Below are positions 24,457 to 33,846 of a stretch of 62,461 nucleotides of DNA, one piece after another. The stretch comes from Enterovibrio norvegicus DSM 15893 (GTDB lineage Bacteria; Pseudomonadota; Gammaproteobacteria; Enterobacterales; Vibrionaceae). Each line of letters begins with the position of its first letter. The stretch's first letter is position 1. The stretch is from NCBI RefSeq assembly GCF_900115495.1, contig NZ_FOWR01000032.1:1-62461 (forward strand), written 5' to 3'. Below the pieces are notes generated by a model. The model ran no database searches, was not told the origin of the DNA, and worked only from the letters and a program-made list of their open reading frames with translations. The translations under genes and the position numbers were made by a program.

Positions 24457-25906
24457 TCAATTACTCATTCCGATGGTCTTGTATTTGGTGGCCGTGTTCG
24501 CATTGGCGATATATTCACGCAGGGAAGGTAAAAAGAGCCAAGGCTTTCTTAACGAATACCTGCTCGGTAACCGCAGCATGGGCGGTTTTGTACTCGCGAT
24601 GACCTTAGCCGCCACTTACGCAAGTGCCAGCTCGTTCATTGGCGGCCCAGGAGCCGCGTACAAAATGGGGTTAGGCTGGGTGTTGCTGGCGATGATTCAA
24701 TTGCCTGCCGCTTGGCTTACCTTGGGCGTGCTCGGTAAAAAATTCGCCATTGAGTCTCGTCGTCACAACGCACTGACCCTCAATGACATGCTCTATGCGC
24801 GATATAAGAACCGTGCCGTGGTCATTTTTGCTTCCCTCGCGCTCCTACTGGCTTTTTTCGGCACCATGGTGGTTCAATTCGTCGGCGGCGCACGCTTACT
24901 GCAAACCGTCACCGGGTTGTCTTACATGCATGGATTGATGCTGTTTGCCTTGACGGTCGGCATATACACCACCATTGGTGGCTTCCGCGCAGTGGTCATG
25001 ACCGACACCGTGCAAGGCATCATGATGATAATCGGCACCATTGCGCTCTTGGTTGGTATCGTGCATGCAGGTGGCAGCATTGGTGAGATGATGACAGAGC
25101 TGCACGCCATCGACCCCGCACTGATCACGCCTTATGGCCCTGATGAATTCCTCTCTCAGCCATTTATGCTCAGTTTCTGGGTCTTGGTGTGTTTTGGGGT
25201 TATCGGGCTGCCTCACGCCGCTGTGCGCTGTATGTCGTATAAATCGAGCGGCTCACTGCACAAAGGCATGGTGATCAGCACCGCCATGGTGGCATTCTTA
25301 ATGCTCGGGATGCACCTCGCTGGCGCGCTCGGTAGAGCCATCGTGCCCGATGTGGCCAACCCAGACCAAATCATGCCCACCTTGATGATGACAGTACTTC
25401 CTCCTGTGGTTGCAGGGGTGTTCCTGGCGGGCCCCATGGCAGCGATCATGTCCACCATCGATTCACAGCTGATTCAAGCATCGGCAACCTTGCTCAAAGA
25501 CTTGTACCTGAACTACATCAACCCGAATGCCGATCGTCAGCCTGAAATAGAACGTAAACTGCCAACCCTGTCTCTGTGGGTTACGGGTATTTTTTCTCTA
25601 CTGGTCTTCGTCGCAGCCACCAATCCCCCAGACATGATCATATGGCTCAACCTGCTTGCGTTTGGTGGTATGCAGGCTGTGTTCTTATGGCCACTTGTTC
25701 TGGGGTTGTATTGGAAAGGCGCAACCTCTGGCGGTGCGATGGCCTCAATGCTAACAGGGCTGGGCAGCTATGCCGGTCTGTCTACCTTCAAGCCGGATAT
25801 GGCGGGCGTACACGCCATTGTGCCATCGCTTCTCATTAGTCTTGTTGCTTTTGTTACTGTTAGCTTATTGCAAGCAAGGAAGCCTCAGACCGCAAACGCT
25901 GTGTAA
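24449..25906 (+). CDS. panF: Sodium/pantothenate symporter
   Basis: PanF takes up pantothenate with sodium for coenzyme A synthesis. The 485 residues match E. coli PanF (483). It is a 13-helix SLC5 transporter with LNEYLLGNRSMGGFVLAMTL, AATYASASSFIGGPGAAYKMG and the Na2-site helix AGPMAAIMSTIDSQLIQASATLLKDL. Third SLC5 domain in the window, after the symporter at 7859 and CrbS. Operon with yhdT; ends in a terminator. Confidence 0.95.
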   Translation: MNSQLLIPMVLYLVAVFALAIYSRREGKKSQGFLNEYLLGNRSMGGFVLAMTLAATYASASSFIGGPGAAYKMGLGWVLLAMIQLPAAWLTLGVLGKKFAIESRRHNALTLNDMLYARYKNRAVVIFASLALLLAFFGTMVVQFVGGARLLQTVTGLSYMHGLMLFALTVGIYTTIGGFRAVVMTDTVQGIMMIIGTIALLVGIVHAGGSIGEMMTELHAIDPALITPYGPDEFLSQPFMLSFWVLVCFGVIGLPHAAVRCMSYKSSGSLHKGMVISTAMVAFLMLGMHLAGALGRAIVPDVANPDQIMPTLMMTVLPPVVAGVFLAGPMAAIMSTIDSQLIQASATLLKDLYLNYINPNADRQPEIERKLPTLSLWVTGIFSLLVFVAATNPPDMIIWLNLLAFGGMQAVFLWPLVLGLYWKGATSGGAMASMLTGLGSYAGLSTFKPDMAGVHAIVPSLLISLVAFVTVSLLQARKPQTANAV

Positions 25907-25947
25907 ATCAAGACTCTCACGTGTTCAACATCACGCTAAAAACCAAT

Positions 25948-25975
25948 AACGGGTAGTCTTGCTACCCGTTTTTTT
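25948..25975 (+). terminator. panF terminator
   Basis: AACGGGTAG-TCTTG-CTACCCGTT then T run, about 40 bases after panF. Confidence 0.9.
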
Positions 25976-26079
25976 ATGCTTTTCTTATCCATGACGAATA
26001 TCTTGCCTATCCCGAGTGACTACTTTTTATGCTAGACTCCGCCCCCTAAAAATATAGCTAAACGATAAGCGAAGAAACC

Positions 26080-26964
26080 ATGCCTTGGATTCAAATCAAA
26101 CTGAATGCAACCATCGAGAACGCAGAAACTATCGGTGACATGCTGATGGACGAAGCGGGCGCGTTGTCTGTCACTTTCCTCGACGCGAAAGACACGCCTG
26201 TTTTTGAACCTCTTCCAGGTGAAACTCGCCTGTGGGGTGAAACCGATATTCTGGCGCTTTACGATGCAGAAACGGATATGGACGCAGTACTGGCGATCCT
26301 AAAAGCAAGCCCACTCCTTGCTAACGACTTTGCCTATAAGGTAGAGCAGCTAGAAGATAAAGATTGGGAACGTGCTTGGATGGACAATTTCAAGCCAATG
26401 CAATTTGGTCAGCGTCTTTGGGTTTGCCCAAGCTGGTGTGATGCCCCCGATCCTAATGCGGTGAACATCATGCTCGATCCAGGCCTTGCGTTTGGTACGG
26501 GTACACACCCAACCACCGCACTTTGCTTACAGTGGCTAGATGGCCAAGAACTCACAGGCAAAACTGTGATCGACTTCGGTTGTGGTTCAGGCATTTTGTC
26601 ATTGGCTGCACTTCTTCTGGGTGCAGAGAAAGTGATCGGTATCGATATCGACCCACAAGCACTGCAAGCATCAAAAGACAATGCAGAGCGTAATGGCGTC
26701 GCTGACCGTCTTGAGTTGTACCTTCCACAAGATCAGCCAGACAATCTGAAAGCAGAATTCGTGGTAGCAAACATCCTTGCGGGTCCATTACGCGAGCTAT
26801 CGCCAGTGATCAAAAGCTTGATGATGCCGAACGGTAAACTGGCCATGTCAGGCGTTTTAGATACGCAAGCAGAGTCAGTAGCCGACTGTTATCGCGATGA
26901 ATTGACCATTGACGACATCATTGTGAAAGAAGAATGGTGCCGTATTACGGGTCAAAAGGCCTAA
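26080..26964 (+). CDS. prmA: Ribosomal protein L11 methyltransferase
   Basis: PrmA trimethylates L11 at several amines using S-adenosylmethionine; L11 itself (rplK) is encoded at 60247-60675. The 294 residues match the family. N-terminal L11-recognition domain (1-60), a linker with [15 protein letters not shown], then the Rossmann methyltransferase with [42 protein letters not shown] and [10 protein letters not shown] in place of an NPPY motif. Upstream is an AT-rich stretch with TATGCT at 26028-26033. Confidence 0.97.
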   Translation: MPWIQIKLNATIENAETIGDMLMDEAGALSVTFLDAKDTPVFEPLPGETRLWGETDILALYDAETDMDAVLAILKASPLLANDFAYKVEQLEDKDWERAWMDNFKPMQFGQRLWVCPSWCDAPDPNAVNIMLDPGLAFGTGTHPTTALCLQWLDGQELTGKTVIDFGCGSGILSLAALLLGAEKVIGIDIDPQALQASKDNAERNGVADRLELYLPQDQPDNLKAEFVVANILAGPLRELSPVIKSLMMPNGKLAMSGVLDTQAESVADCYRDELTIDDIIVKEEWCRITGQKA

Positions 26965-27051
26965 CTCGGTGATAACTGAGCAATTTTTGTACTAAAAAAT
27001 TGAATTACATGGCTTTTTATAAAATCAAGATAAAACGCTCAAATATTGGCC

Positions 27052-27087
27052 TTTTCAGACTGGGAAAAAATGCGTAAAATGCGCGCC
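27052..27087 (+). promoter_or_regulatory. dusB-fis promoter with GC-rich discriminator
   Basis: TTTTCA (27052-27057), a 17-base spacer, TAAAAT (27075-27080), then GCGCGCCC directly downstream. A GC-rich discriminator is the mark of stringently controlled promoters such as E. coli fis. Its position rules out dusB starts at 27046 or 27070. Confidence 0.6.
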
Positions 27088-27111
27088 CTTGCTGACATAG
27101 AAGGTAATCCC

Positions 27112-28077
27112 TTGCAGATCGGACCATACAAACTGGAAAACACCCTTATCGTGGCGCCTATGGCTGGCGTAACTGATAGGCCATTTCGCGAGCTCTGCCT
27201 TAGCCACGGCGCAGGTATGGCGGTGAGTGAAATGATGTCTTCCAATCCAGCGATGTGGCACACAGCCAAATCGATGAACCGGATGGTTCATCTCGATGAG
27301 AAAGGGATTCGTTCTGTTCAGATTGCTGGTGCAGAACCTACATTGATGGCGGATGCCGCGCGTTACTGTGTTGAGAATGGCGCTCAGATCGTCGATATCA
27401 ACATGGGTTGCCCGGCAAAAAAGGTCAATAAGAAACTGGCTGGTTCAGCATTGCTGACCCGACCTGACATCATTGAGCAAATCCTGAAAGCAGTTGTTGC
27501 AGCGGTTGATGTTCCCGTCACCCTGAAAACACGGACAGGATGGGATCCGGAGAACAAAAATTGCCTCCAGATTGCCAAACTGGCAGAAGACTGCGGCATC
27601 CAAGCGTTGGCCCTACACGGTCGTACACGCGCTTGTATGTATAAGGGGGAAGCTGAGTACGACAGCATTCGTGCCGTTAAAGAGGCTATTTCTATTCCCG
27701 TTATCGCCAACGGAGATATTGATACCCCTCAGAAAGCGAAACACGTGCTGGAATACACAGGTGCAGATGCCTTGATGATCGGTCGCCCTGCACAAGGGCG
27801 TCCATGGATTTTCCGAGAAATCCAACACTACCTCGACACTGGCGAAGAACTTGCTGCTCCGCCAATGGAAGAAGTAAAAGCAATTTTGTTAGGTCATGTT
27901 CAAGAGCTGCACCAGTTTTATGGTGAACTCAAAGGACTGCGTATCGCACGTAAACACGTGGGATGGTACCTGAAAGAACATGACGTAATTGGCGATTTTC
28001 GCCGGACTTTCAACGCAATCGAAGACGCCAACCAGCAGATCGATGCGCTGCAAGATTATTTCGTAAACGTTGCATAA
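27112..28077 (+). CDS. dusB: tRNA-dihydrouridine synthase B
   Basis: DusB reduces uridine 17 of tRNA to dihydrouridine with FMN. Seen: APMAGVTDRPFRELC, EMMSSNP, INMGCPAKKVNKKLAGSAL with the catalytic Cys, TLKTRTGW, HGRTRACMYKGEAEYD, PVIANGDI and GADALMIGRPAQGRPWIF. The open frame extends to 27046, but that stretch holds the promoter. Homologues begin MxIGxYxLxNxL, so TTG at 27112 (QIGPYKLENTL) after GAAGG is the best start, giving 321 residues. fis begins 23 bases after the stop, the standard dusB-fis operon. Confidence 0.93.
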   Translation: MQIGPYKLENTLIVAPMAGVTDRPFRELCLSHGAGMAVSEMMSSNPAMWHTAKSMNRMVHLDEKGIRSVQIAGAEPTLMADAARYCVENGAQIVDINMGCPAKKVNKKLAGSALLTRPDIIEQILKAVVAAVDVPVTLKTRTGWDPENKNCLQIAKLAEDCGIQALALHGRTRACMYKGEAEYDSIRAVKEAISIPVIANGDIDTPQKAKHVLEYTGADALMIGRPAQGRPWIFREIQHYLDTGEELAAPPMEEVKAILLGHVQELHQFYGELKGLRIARKHVGWYLKEHDVIGDFRRTFNAIEDANQQIDALQDYFVNVA

Positions 28078-28100
28078 AATACGAGAAGAGCTGACAGAGT

Positions 28101-28397
28101 ATGTTCGAACAAAACCTGACTTCAGAAGCATTGACAGTGACTACTGTGACTTCGCAAGATCAAATCACCCAGAAGCCACTGCGTGACTCAGTAAAAGCCT
28201 CCCTGAAAAACTACCTAGCGCAGTTGAATGGACAGGAAGTCAATGACCTGTACGAGCTGGTACTGGCAGAAGTTGAGCAGCCACTGCTAGACACCATCAT
28301 GCAGTACACGCGCGGTAACCAAACTCGCGCAGCAACCATGATGGGTATCAACCGTGGTACTCTGCGTAAGAAACTGAAAAAATACGGCATGAACTAA
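28101..28397 (+). CDS. fis: DNA-binding protein Fis
   Basis: Nucleoid protein that bends DNA and activates stable RNA promoters in fast growth. The 98 residues match E. coli Fis closely, mainly in the C-terminus: [49 protein letters not shown] is the helix-turn-helix region, with recognition helix NRGTLRKKL. The N-terminal beta-hairpin arm region is present (residues 10-26). Co-transcribed with dusB; strong terminator after it. Confidence 0.98.
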   Translation: MFEQNLTSEALTVTTVTSQDQITQKPLRDSVKASLKNYLAQLNGQEVNDLYELVLAEVEQPLLDTIMQYTRGNQTRAATMMGINRGTLRKKLKKYGMN

Positions 28398-28421
28398 GTT
28401 CGGCCATATAAACAGTTTTAA

Positions 28422-28460
28422 AACAAAGGCCAAGCTTCTGAAGTTTGGCCTTTGTTGTTT
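28422..28460 (+). terminator. fis terminator
   Basis: AAAGGCCAAGCTT-CTG-AAGTTTGGCCTTT stem with T-rich tail, some 30 bases after fis. Confidence 0.88.
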
Positions 28461-28608
28461 CTCCCCTCCGAAAAGCACCACTCTCTCTTTGATTTTTCTC
28501 TTCTAATTGGACGTGATGAGCAACGCTGAACCCTGCATTTTGATATGGTTTGGGTATATACTCTTCCCCTAAATCGCTCGGCCTTTACGTATGATTGGAG
28601 AGACACAA

Positions 28609-29772
28609 ATGGGGCACACCAACGCCACCAGCAACACCCAAAAGATGGGCAACCAGGGTAAACCCGCCATCTTACATATCTGTCTTTCTACAGGCTGGGG
28701 CGGGCTTGAAATGTACCCTTCACGAATGGGTAAAGAGTTTATCGACAAAGGCTACCGCGTATTCGGGTTGGCATCAGAAAACTCACGTGTTGCCAATGCG
28801 ATGAAAGAGGCGGGCATCGACGTGTTTACCGTGCCAAAGAAAGCGGCCTTATTTGGCCCCACACTTTTCGCGCTCAACAAATGGCTCAAAGCAAACAACG
28901 TTCAGATCGTCCATTGCCACAAATCCGGCGATATCCTGATTTCAGCATTGTTAAGTCTTCTCACTCGCCGGCATACCCTGTTTACCGAGCACATGGGCGT
29001 TAAGCGCCCGAAAAAAGATATCTACCACCGTTGGGTATATGGTCATGTTGATCAGGTGCTTTCAATCAGCAACGAAACCTACCAACGCAATATCAAAGCG
29101 CTCCCTGTCGTCGAAAACAAAATCGAGAGGCTATGGCTAGGCACCTACATTGAGAAGAAAACCTTCGATGAAGAAAATCGCCCCCACCTTTTAGCGGACG
29201 AATACGGTCTTTCTCATGACACCACCTTTATCGGTTCAGTTGGCCGTATTTGTGATGGCAAAGGTCAGGCTGATTTACTGGCAGGGTTTGAATTGATCGC
29301 GGCTGATTATCCCAATACGCACTTGGTATTGATTGGTGGGCTCAACCCTGATGAAGGCGCAGATGAAGATTTTTCTAACAAGCTGCAAGAGAAAGCCAAG
29401 TCTTCCGTTTTTGCAGACCGCGTGCATCTTGCTGGGTACCGTAAAAACGTACCAACACTGCTAGAAGAAATTCAGATTGTCTGTCTACCCTATTGGAATG
29501 AAGCATTTGGTTTAACGGCGATTGAAGCCATGGCCCAGCATTGCGCCATCGTGGCATCAAATACAGGGGCGCTACCTGAGATATTGGAAGAAACAGGCGT
29601 GTATTGCGCACCTCAAGATCCGCAGTCTATTGCCGCAGGGCTGAAGCAGTACTTAGATGATCCCGCGTTAATGGCGAAAAATGCACAAGAAGGATATTTA
29701 CGCGCTGTTGAGCATTTTTCGATGCAAGGGCACGCAGACAAGCTTGAAGAGATCTATTTGAGAGGCATTTAG
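28609..29772 (+). CDS. Glycosyltransferase family 4 protein
   Basis: A 387-residue GT-B fold glycosyltransferase. The N-terminal domain begins ILHICLSTGWGGLEMYPSRM with the glycine-rich acceptor loop; the C-terminal domain has GSVGRICDGKGQADLL and the donor-binding NEAFGLTAIEAMAQ with the E-x7-E pattern. Such enzymes build lipopolysaccharide or capsule; this one stands alone, so the product is unknown. I chose the ATG at 28609 because GGAGAG lies six bases before it. No membrane anchor. Confidence 0.88.
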   Translation: MGHTNATSNTQKMGNQGKPAILHICLSTGWGGLEMYPSRMGKEFIDKGYRVFGLASENSRVANAMKEAGIDVFTVPKKAALFGPTLFALNKWLKANNVQIVHCHKSGDILISALLSLLTRRHTLFTEHMGVKRPKKDIYHRWVYGHVDQVLSISNETYQRNIKALPVVENKIERLWLGTYIEKKTFDEENRPHLLADEYGLSHDTTFIGSVGRICDGKGQADLLAGFELIAADYPNTHLVLIGGLNPDEGADEDFSNKLQEKAKSSVFADRVHLAGYRKNVPTLLEEIQIVCLPYWNEAFGLTAIEAMAQHCAIVASNTGALPEILEETGVYCAPQDPQSIAAGLKQYLDDPALMAKNAQEGYLRAVEHFSMQGHADKLEEIYLRGI

Positions 29773-29821
29773 CCCTACAATGATTGCCTAAGGTAGAAGC
29801 CGACGCTCACTGGTTGAGCAT

Positions 29822-29846
29822 AAAAAAGCGCCAGCAACGGCGCTTT
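29822..29846 (+). terminator. Terminator between the glycosyltransferase and the AhpD-like gene
   Basis: AAAAGCGCC-AGCAAC-GGCGCTTT, between convergent genes; T tail modest on the plus side, six A on the other, so it may serve the minus-strand gene as well. Confidence 0.75.
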
Positions 29847-29865
29847 CACTTCATCGCTTATTTTG

Positions 29866-30168
29866 TTAATCAAACAAGTGCGTACCATGTGTTATCGCGC
29901 CACCAGCGCGAATAGCGGCAGCAATATGCACCACTTCCGCAAACTCTTCTGCCGTTGCACCCGCTTTCAAGGCGGCCCCCTTGTGAGCCTCAATGCAATA
30001 GACACATTGCGTTGTTAACCCCACAGCAATAGCAATAAGTTCCTTATACTTTTTAGGGATTGCCCCATCCGCCAGTGCGGCATTGTCATACTGCCAAAAT
30101 CCATCCGTCGCCGGTTTCGCATGATCTTTCAGTTTTGATAATTTCTTTAGGTTGTCCATATTATGCAT
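29866..30168 (-). CDS. Carboxymuconolactone decarboxylase / AhpD-like protein
   Basis: A 100-residue all-helical protein with the AhpD-type active site TTQCVYCIEAHKGAALKAG (Cys55, Cys58, His62). Small single-domain members act as peroxidase-linked disulfide reductases; the real decarboxylases lack the CxxC. The start at 30168 has GGAGAAG six bases ahead; an upstream Met lies before that site. Tpx is encoded nearby at 30939, but not in one operon. Confidence 0.9.
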   Translation of the reverse strand: MHNMDNLKKLSKLKDHAKPATDGFWQYDNAALADGAIPKKYKELIAIAVGLTTQCVYCIEAHKGAALKAGATAEEFAEVVHIAAAIRAGGAITHGTHLFD

Positions 30169-30334
30169 TGGTAACTTCTCCACGTTTTTATTATCGGTAG
30201 GGTGTTAAGAGCAGGATTGGCTACTCACCTAAGGCAATTTAATCGGGGTAAAGCGAAAAGACGACGGAGAATACCTGTGCAGTAGGAGAACAATTCCTTT
30301 ACTGAATTTAACGTATGCAGAAAATATGAAGACA

Positions 30335-30364
30335 AAAAAAGCGCCCTAAAAGGCGCTTTTCTTT
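30335..30364. terminator. Bidirectional terminator between ppnP and the AhpD-like gene
   Basis: AAAAAAAGCGCC-CTAAA-AGGCGCTTTTCTTT. The minus-strand reading ends ppnP with seven T. The rest of the 234-base spacer shows no gene. Confidence 0.8.
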
Positions 30365-30402
30365 CATGATAACAACCACCTAAACGATGAGGCGATCACT
30401 CG

Positions 30403-30681
30403 TTACAGATACTCACAAAGGTATGCAGTAGTTTGTTCAACTTTCACTTGGAAAGAAGACTCACCAGGGACTTCAAAGTCATCACCCGCGCCGAAGGTTT
30501 CCCATTCGATGTGGCCCGGAAGCTTAACGGTAAGCTCGCCTTTAACCACTTTCATGCGCTCTGGTGCTGCAGTACCAAACGTGTACTCACCCGCTTCCAT
30601 TACGCCTACGCTCAATGGACCTTTGTTTTCAAAGCTGATGGACTTCACGCCACCATCAAAATATTCGTTAACCTTTAACAT
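30403..30681 (-). CDS. ppnP: Pyrimidine/purine nucleoside phosphorylase
   Basis: A 92-residue single-domain cupin (DUF1255). [37 protein letters not shown] and the end TTAYLCEYL closely match E. coli YaiE/PpnP, which splits many nucleosides with phosphate. No signal or membrane helix. Stands alone with its own terminator. Confidence 0.95.
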   Translation of the reverse strand: MLKVNEYFDGGVKSISFENKGPLSVGVMEAGEYTFGTAAPERMKVVKGELTVKLPGHIEWETFGAGDDFEVPGESSFQVKVEQTTAYLCEYL

Positions 30682-30938
30682 CTTTGTCCTTACTTCTCTT
30701 GTGATGTACCCACTGATGGCAAGGTGTGTTTTTTCACTGCGCGCTATTCAGGGTACGTATCCTTTCGGTTTCCTTGACGCTACCACACTCTTTTTACGTT
30801 CCCAAACACTATTTAGGTCTCATGACGAAGAGAACCAAATCAGAGTCTTAGGCTGTATCACATATTTTATACACGTGGTATTCGCTGCATGTGCCAGACT
30901 TACCAGTCACGCGCGTTTTCATTAACAAGGAACCCACA

Positions 30939-31442
30939 ATGTCACAAGTTACATTTCACGGACAGCCTCTTCCACTCTCTGGTTCACTCCCTGCGACGGG
31001 CGCCCCTGCACCCGGTTTTTCACTGACGGCAGGCGATCTGTCTGATCTCACACTAGAAAGTCTGCGTGGCAACAAAGTCGTGCTCAACATTTTCCCAAGC
31101 ATTGATACACCAACGTGTGCGACTAGCGTGCGTGCATTCAATGAAAAAGCGGCCTCCACCAGCAATACCAAAGTGGTGTGCATCTCTGCCGATCTACCGT
31201 TTGCTGTGAGCCGTTTTTGCGAGCTAGAAGGTTTGAACAACGTTCAGCATGCTTCAACGTTTAGAAGCCCTGCGTTTCTAAAAGACTACGGCCTTTTGAT
31301 TGCTGAAGGACCACTACGTGACTTAGCCGCGCGCGCTGTCGTGGTGTTGAACGAAGGTGGTGTAGTTACCTATGTTGAGCTGGTCGGCGAGCTGGGTGAT
31401 GAGCCAAACTATGACGCTGCACTCGCGGCGCTGTCTGCGTAA
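30939..31442 (+). CDS. tpx: Thiol peroxidase
   Basis: Atypical two-cysteine peroxiredoxin that reduces hydrogen and lipid peroxides with thioredoxin. The 167 residues match Tpx: FPSIDTPTCATSVRAFNEKA with peroxidatic Cys60 and resolving Cys94 in SRFCELEGL. The ATG at 30939 has AAGGA eight bases ahead; the longer frame to 30891 lacks a ribosome site. Terminator follows. Confidence 0.97.
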   Translation: MSQVTFHGQPLPLSGSLPATGAPAPGFSLTAGDLSDLTLESLRGNKVVLNIFPSIDTPTCATSVRAFNEKAASTSNTKVVCISADLPFAVSRFCELEGLNNVQHASTFRSPAFLKDYGLLIAEGPLRDLAARAVVVLNEGGVVTYVELVGELGDEPNYDAALAALSA

Positions 31443-31463
31443 TGTTGCTTTAACGCATTCAAC

Positions 31464-31496
31464 ACAAAAGCGAGCTTAATGAGCTCGCTTTTTTAT
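31464..31496 (+). terminator. tpx terminator
   Basis: AAAGCGAGCT-TAATG-AGCTCGCTTTTTTA. Confidence 0.9.
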
Positions 31497-31537
31497 TGCC
31501 ACCTCAAACAACCTCAAGGTGTTACAAGAGAAGTCCG

Positions 31538-31948
31538 TTAATCATCCGCTAACGCTTCAAGTATCGAGCAATGACTCGCATCATCATCCACGTGACCACA
31601 ACAAGCATCGTTGAGCTTTTTCAATGCCATGCGAATTTGCGTAAGCTCGGCAATTTTCTGGTCGATTTCGTTCAGTTTTTTCTGCGTGATGCCTTTGACT
31701 TCCGCACAGCTGTGTTGGCTCGCTTCAAGACGAATATCCAACAATTCTTGAATCTCTTCGAGGGTGAGGCCAATGCGTTTTGCTTTTAATATAAAATGGA
31801 TACGCGATATGGCATCTTCATCATAAAGACGATAGCCGCTGTCACTGCGCGAAGCGGGTTGGAGTAGTCCCACTTTCTCATAAAAACGCAACGTATCCCC
31901 TGACACACCCGCCCGTTTAGCAAGCTGCCCAATCTGCAACATCGTCAT
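31538..31948 (-). CDS. zntR: MerR-family zinc-responsive regulator ZntR
   Basis: A 136-residue MerR protein: N-terminal winged helix (IGQLAKRAGVSGDTLRFYEKVGLL), long dimer helix, and a C-terminal metal site. Cys81 (HSCAEVKG), Cys116-Cys117 with His119 (DACCGH) and Cys127 (HCSILEAL) match the zinc ligands of E. coli ZntR rather than CueR, which has a shorter site. ZntR normally activates the exporter zntA; no exporter gene is in the window. Divergent from purH. MLQIG at 31942 is an alternative start. Confidence 0.92.
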   Translation of the reverse strand: MTMLQIGQLAKRAGVSGDTLRFYEKVGLLQPASRSDSGYRLYDEDAISRIHFILKAKRIGLTLEEIQELLDIRLEASQHSCAEVKGITQKKLNEIDQKIAELTQIRMALKKLNDACCGHVDDDASHCSILEALADD

Positions 31949-31984
31949 GAATCATTTCTTCCGTATTCCGTGACAAAACCATAA

Positions 31985-32000
31985 AAGCAATCGATTGCGT
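31985..32000. promoter_or_regulatory. PurR box upstream of purH
   Basis: AAGCAATCGATTGCGT fits the PurR operator consensus ANGCAANCGNTTNCNT at every fixed position. It lies just ahead of TAGAAT (32014-32019), a likely -10, so a bound repressor would cover the -35 region. Control of purHD by PurR is known in E. coli. Confidence 0.75.
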
Positions 32001-32037
32001 CACTAAATTAGGTTAGAATGTGCGCCATTCCAACATG

Positions 32038-32095
32038 AGACACCGCGGTGTCTGGGTCTTTGGCAAAATGGTCGCGTATTGACCATTTTGCCAAA
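32038..32095 (+). repeat. Two strong palindromes in the purH leader
   Basis: AGACACCGCGGTGTCT (32038-32053) is a perfect 16-bp palindrome. Five bases on, a 15-bp perfect inverted repeat runs 32059-32073 / 32081-32095 around the loop GCGTATT. Both lie downstream of the candidate -10 and end 34 bases before the purH ATG, so the mRNA leader would hold two stable hairpins. No T run follows, so neither is a standard terminator. Confidence 0.8.
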
Positions 32096-32128
32096 TATCC
32101 TATCCCCACAGTTAAAGAGATGGTAGCA

Positions 32129-33721
32129 ATGGAAAACGCTCGTCCTATTCGTCGCGCATTGATTAGCGTATCTGACAAAACTGGCATTGTTGAATTTGCC
32201 AAGGCCCTCGCGGAAAAAGGTGTAGATATTCTCTCCACCGGCGGTACTGCTCGCCTACTGGCAGAACAAGGTCTCGCGGTGACTGAAGTTTCAGATTATA
32301 CCGGTTTTCCAGAGATGATGGACGGACGCGTTAAGACCCTGCATCCGAAAGTACACGGTGGCATTTTGGGTCGTCGTGACACCGATGACAACATCATGAA
32401 CGAGCACGGTATTGCACCTATCGACATGGTGGTTGTAAATCTTTATCCGTTCGCAGAAACCGTCGCAAAAGAAGGTTGTACACTGGAAGATGCGGTTGAG
32501 AACATCGATATCGGTGGTCCAACAATGGTGCGTTCTGCGGCTAAAAACCACAAAGATGTCGCCATCGTGGTTAATGCATCTGATTATAGCCGTGTGCTGA
32601 CAGAACTAGAAACCAACGGCGGTTCTCTGACACTGAAAACGCGCTTTGATTTAGCCATCTCTGCTTTCGAGCATACAGCAGCGTACGACGGCATGATCGC
32701 TAACTACTTCGGTACCATGGTGCCATCGTACGGCGATAACAAGGAAGGCGATGAAGAATCTGCGTTCCCACGTACCTTCAACCAGCAGTTCATCAAGAAA
32801 CAAGACATGCGTTATGGCGAGAACAGCCACCAAGCTGCTGCGTTCTACACAGAAGCGAACCCAGAAGAAGCCTCTGTTTCTACTGCGACTCAGCTTCAAG
32901 GTAAAGCGCTGTCTTACAACAACATCGCAGATACCGACGCCGCACTTGAGTGTGTGAAAGAGTTCGTTGAACCCGCGTGCGTTATCGTTAAGCACGCAAA
33001 CCCTTGTGGCGTTGCGCTCGGCGACAACTTACTTGAAGCGTACGATCGCGCTTACAAAACCGACCCTACCTCGGCATTTGGCGGCATTATCGCCTTTAAC
33101 CGTGAACTGGATGCGGAAACCGCACAAGCCATTGTTGACCGCCAGTTTGTAGAAGTCATCATTGCACCATCCGTTTCTGCAGCAGCCTCTGACGTTGTCA
33201 GCGCGAAGAAAAACGTTCGCCTTCTAGTATGTGGCCAATGGAGCACACAAACCACGGGCTTCGACGTGAAACGCGTTAACGGTGGTTTGTTGGTGCAAGA
33301 CCGCGACCAAGGCATGGTGTCACTGGATGATTTGAAAGTGGTGTCTAAACGTCAACCGACTGAAGAAGAACTTCGTGACGCGCTGTTCTGCTGGAAAGTG
33401 GCGAAGTACGTGAAATCAAACGCGATCGTCTACGCAAAAGGCAACATGACCATCGGCGTAGGCGCAGGTCAAATGAGCCGCGTTTACTCTGCGAAAATTG
33501 CGGGCATTAAAGCCGCTGATGAGAATTTGGAAGTGGCAGGTAGCGTAATGGCTTCAGATGCCTTCTTCCCGTTCCGTGATGGTATTGATGCAGCCGCTGA
33601 AGCGGGTATTACCTGTGTGATTCAACCAGGTGGTTCTATGCGTGATGACGAAGTGGTTGCTGCCGCTGACGAGCACGGCATGGCAATGGTCTTCACGGGT
33701 ATGCGTCACTTCCGTCACTAA
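32129..33721 (+). CDS. purH: Bifunctional AICAR transformylase / IMP cyclohydrolase
   Basis: Last two steps of IMP synthesis. The N-terminal IMP cyclohydrolase (about 1-200) starts [15 protein letters not shown] and has [16 protein letters not shown]; the C-terminal transformylase has the KHANPCGVA motif with catalytic Lys and His, and ends [31 protein letters not shown] in the usual way. The ATG at 32129 aligns with E. coli PurH (530 residues here); the longer frame to 32048 covers the leader hairpins and is rejected. Operon with purD, 125 bases apart. Confidence 0.97.
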   Translation: MENARPIRRALISVSDKTGIVEFAKALAEKGVDILSTGGTARLLAEQGLAVTEVSDYTGFPEMMDGRVKTLHPKVHGGILGRRDTDDNIMNEHGIAPIDMVVVNLYPFAETVAKEGCTLEDAVENIDIGGPTMVRSAAKNHKDVAIVVNASDYSRVLTELETNGGSLTLKTRFDLAISAFEHTAAYDGMIANYFGTMVPSYGDNKEGDEESAFPRTFNQQFIKKQDMRYGENSHQAAAFYTEANPEEASVSTATQLQGKALSYNNIADTDAALECVKEFVEPACVIVKHANPCGVALGDNLLEAYDRAYKTDPTSAFGGIIAFNRELDAETAQAIVDRQFVEVIIAPSVSAAASDVVSAKKNVRLLVCGQWSTQTTGFDVKRVNGGLLVQDRDQGMVSLDDLKVVSKRQPTEEELRDALFCWKVAKYVKSNAIVYAKGNMTIGVGAGQMSRVYSAKIAGIKAADENLEVAGSVMASDAFFPFRDGIDAAAEAGITCVIQPGGSMRDDEVVAAADEHGMAMVFTGMRHFRH

Positions 33722-33747
33722 GAGACCGTCACTAATAAATAACACGC

Positions 33748-33827
33748 GATGCGCAGTATCTCGAAGAGACTGCGCATCTATCCACACTTACGTTTTTGCC
33801 CTTTTAAGCGCGCTATTGCCTTAAAAG
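33748..33827 (+). repeat. Two hairpins between purH and purD
   Basis: GATGCGCAGT / ACTGCGCATC (33748-33757 and 33769-33778) form a 10-bp stem whose inside can pair further (CTC-GAA-GAG). CTTTTAAG / CTTAAAAG (33801-33808 and 33820-33827) form a second, weaker one. They may set the relative stability or translation of the two messages. Confidence 0.6.
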
Positions 33828-33846
33828 AAAGAGGGAACGCAAAAAT

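Noticed and set aside
32048-32128. N-terminal extension of purH
   Set aside because: Covers the leader palindromes; homologues begin at the ATG at 32129.
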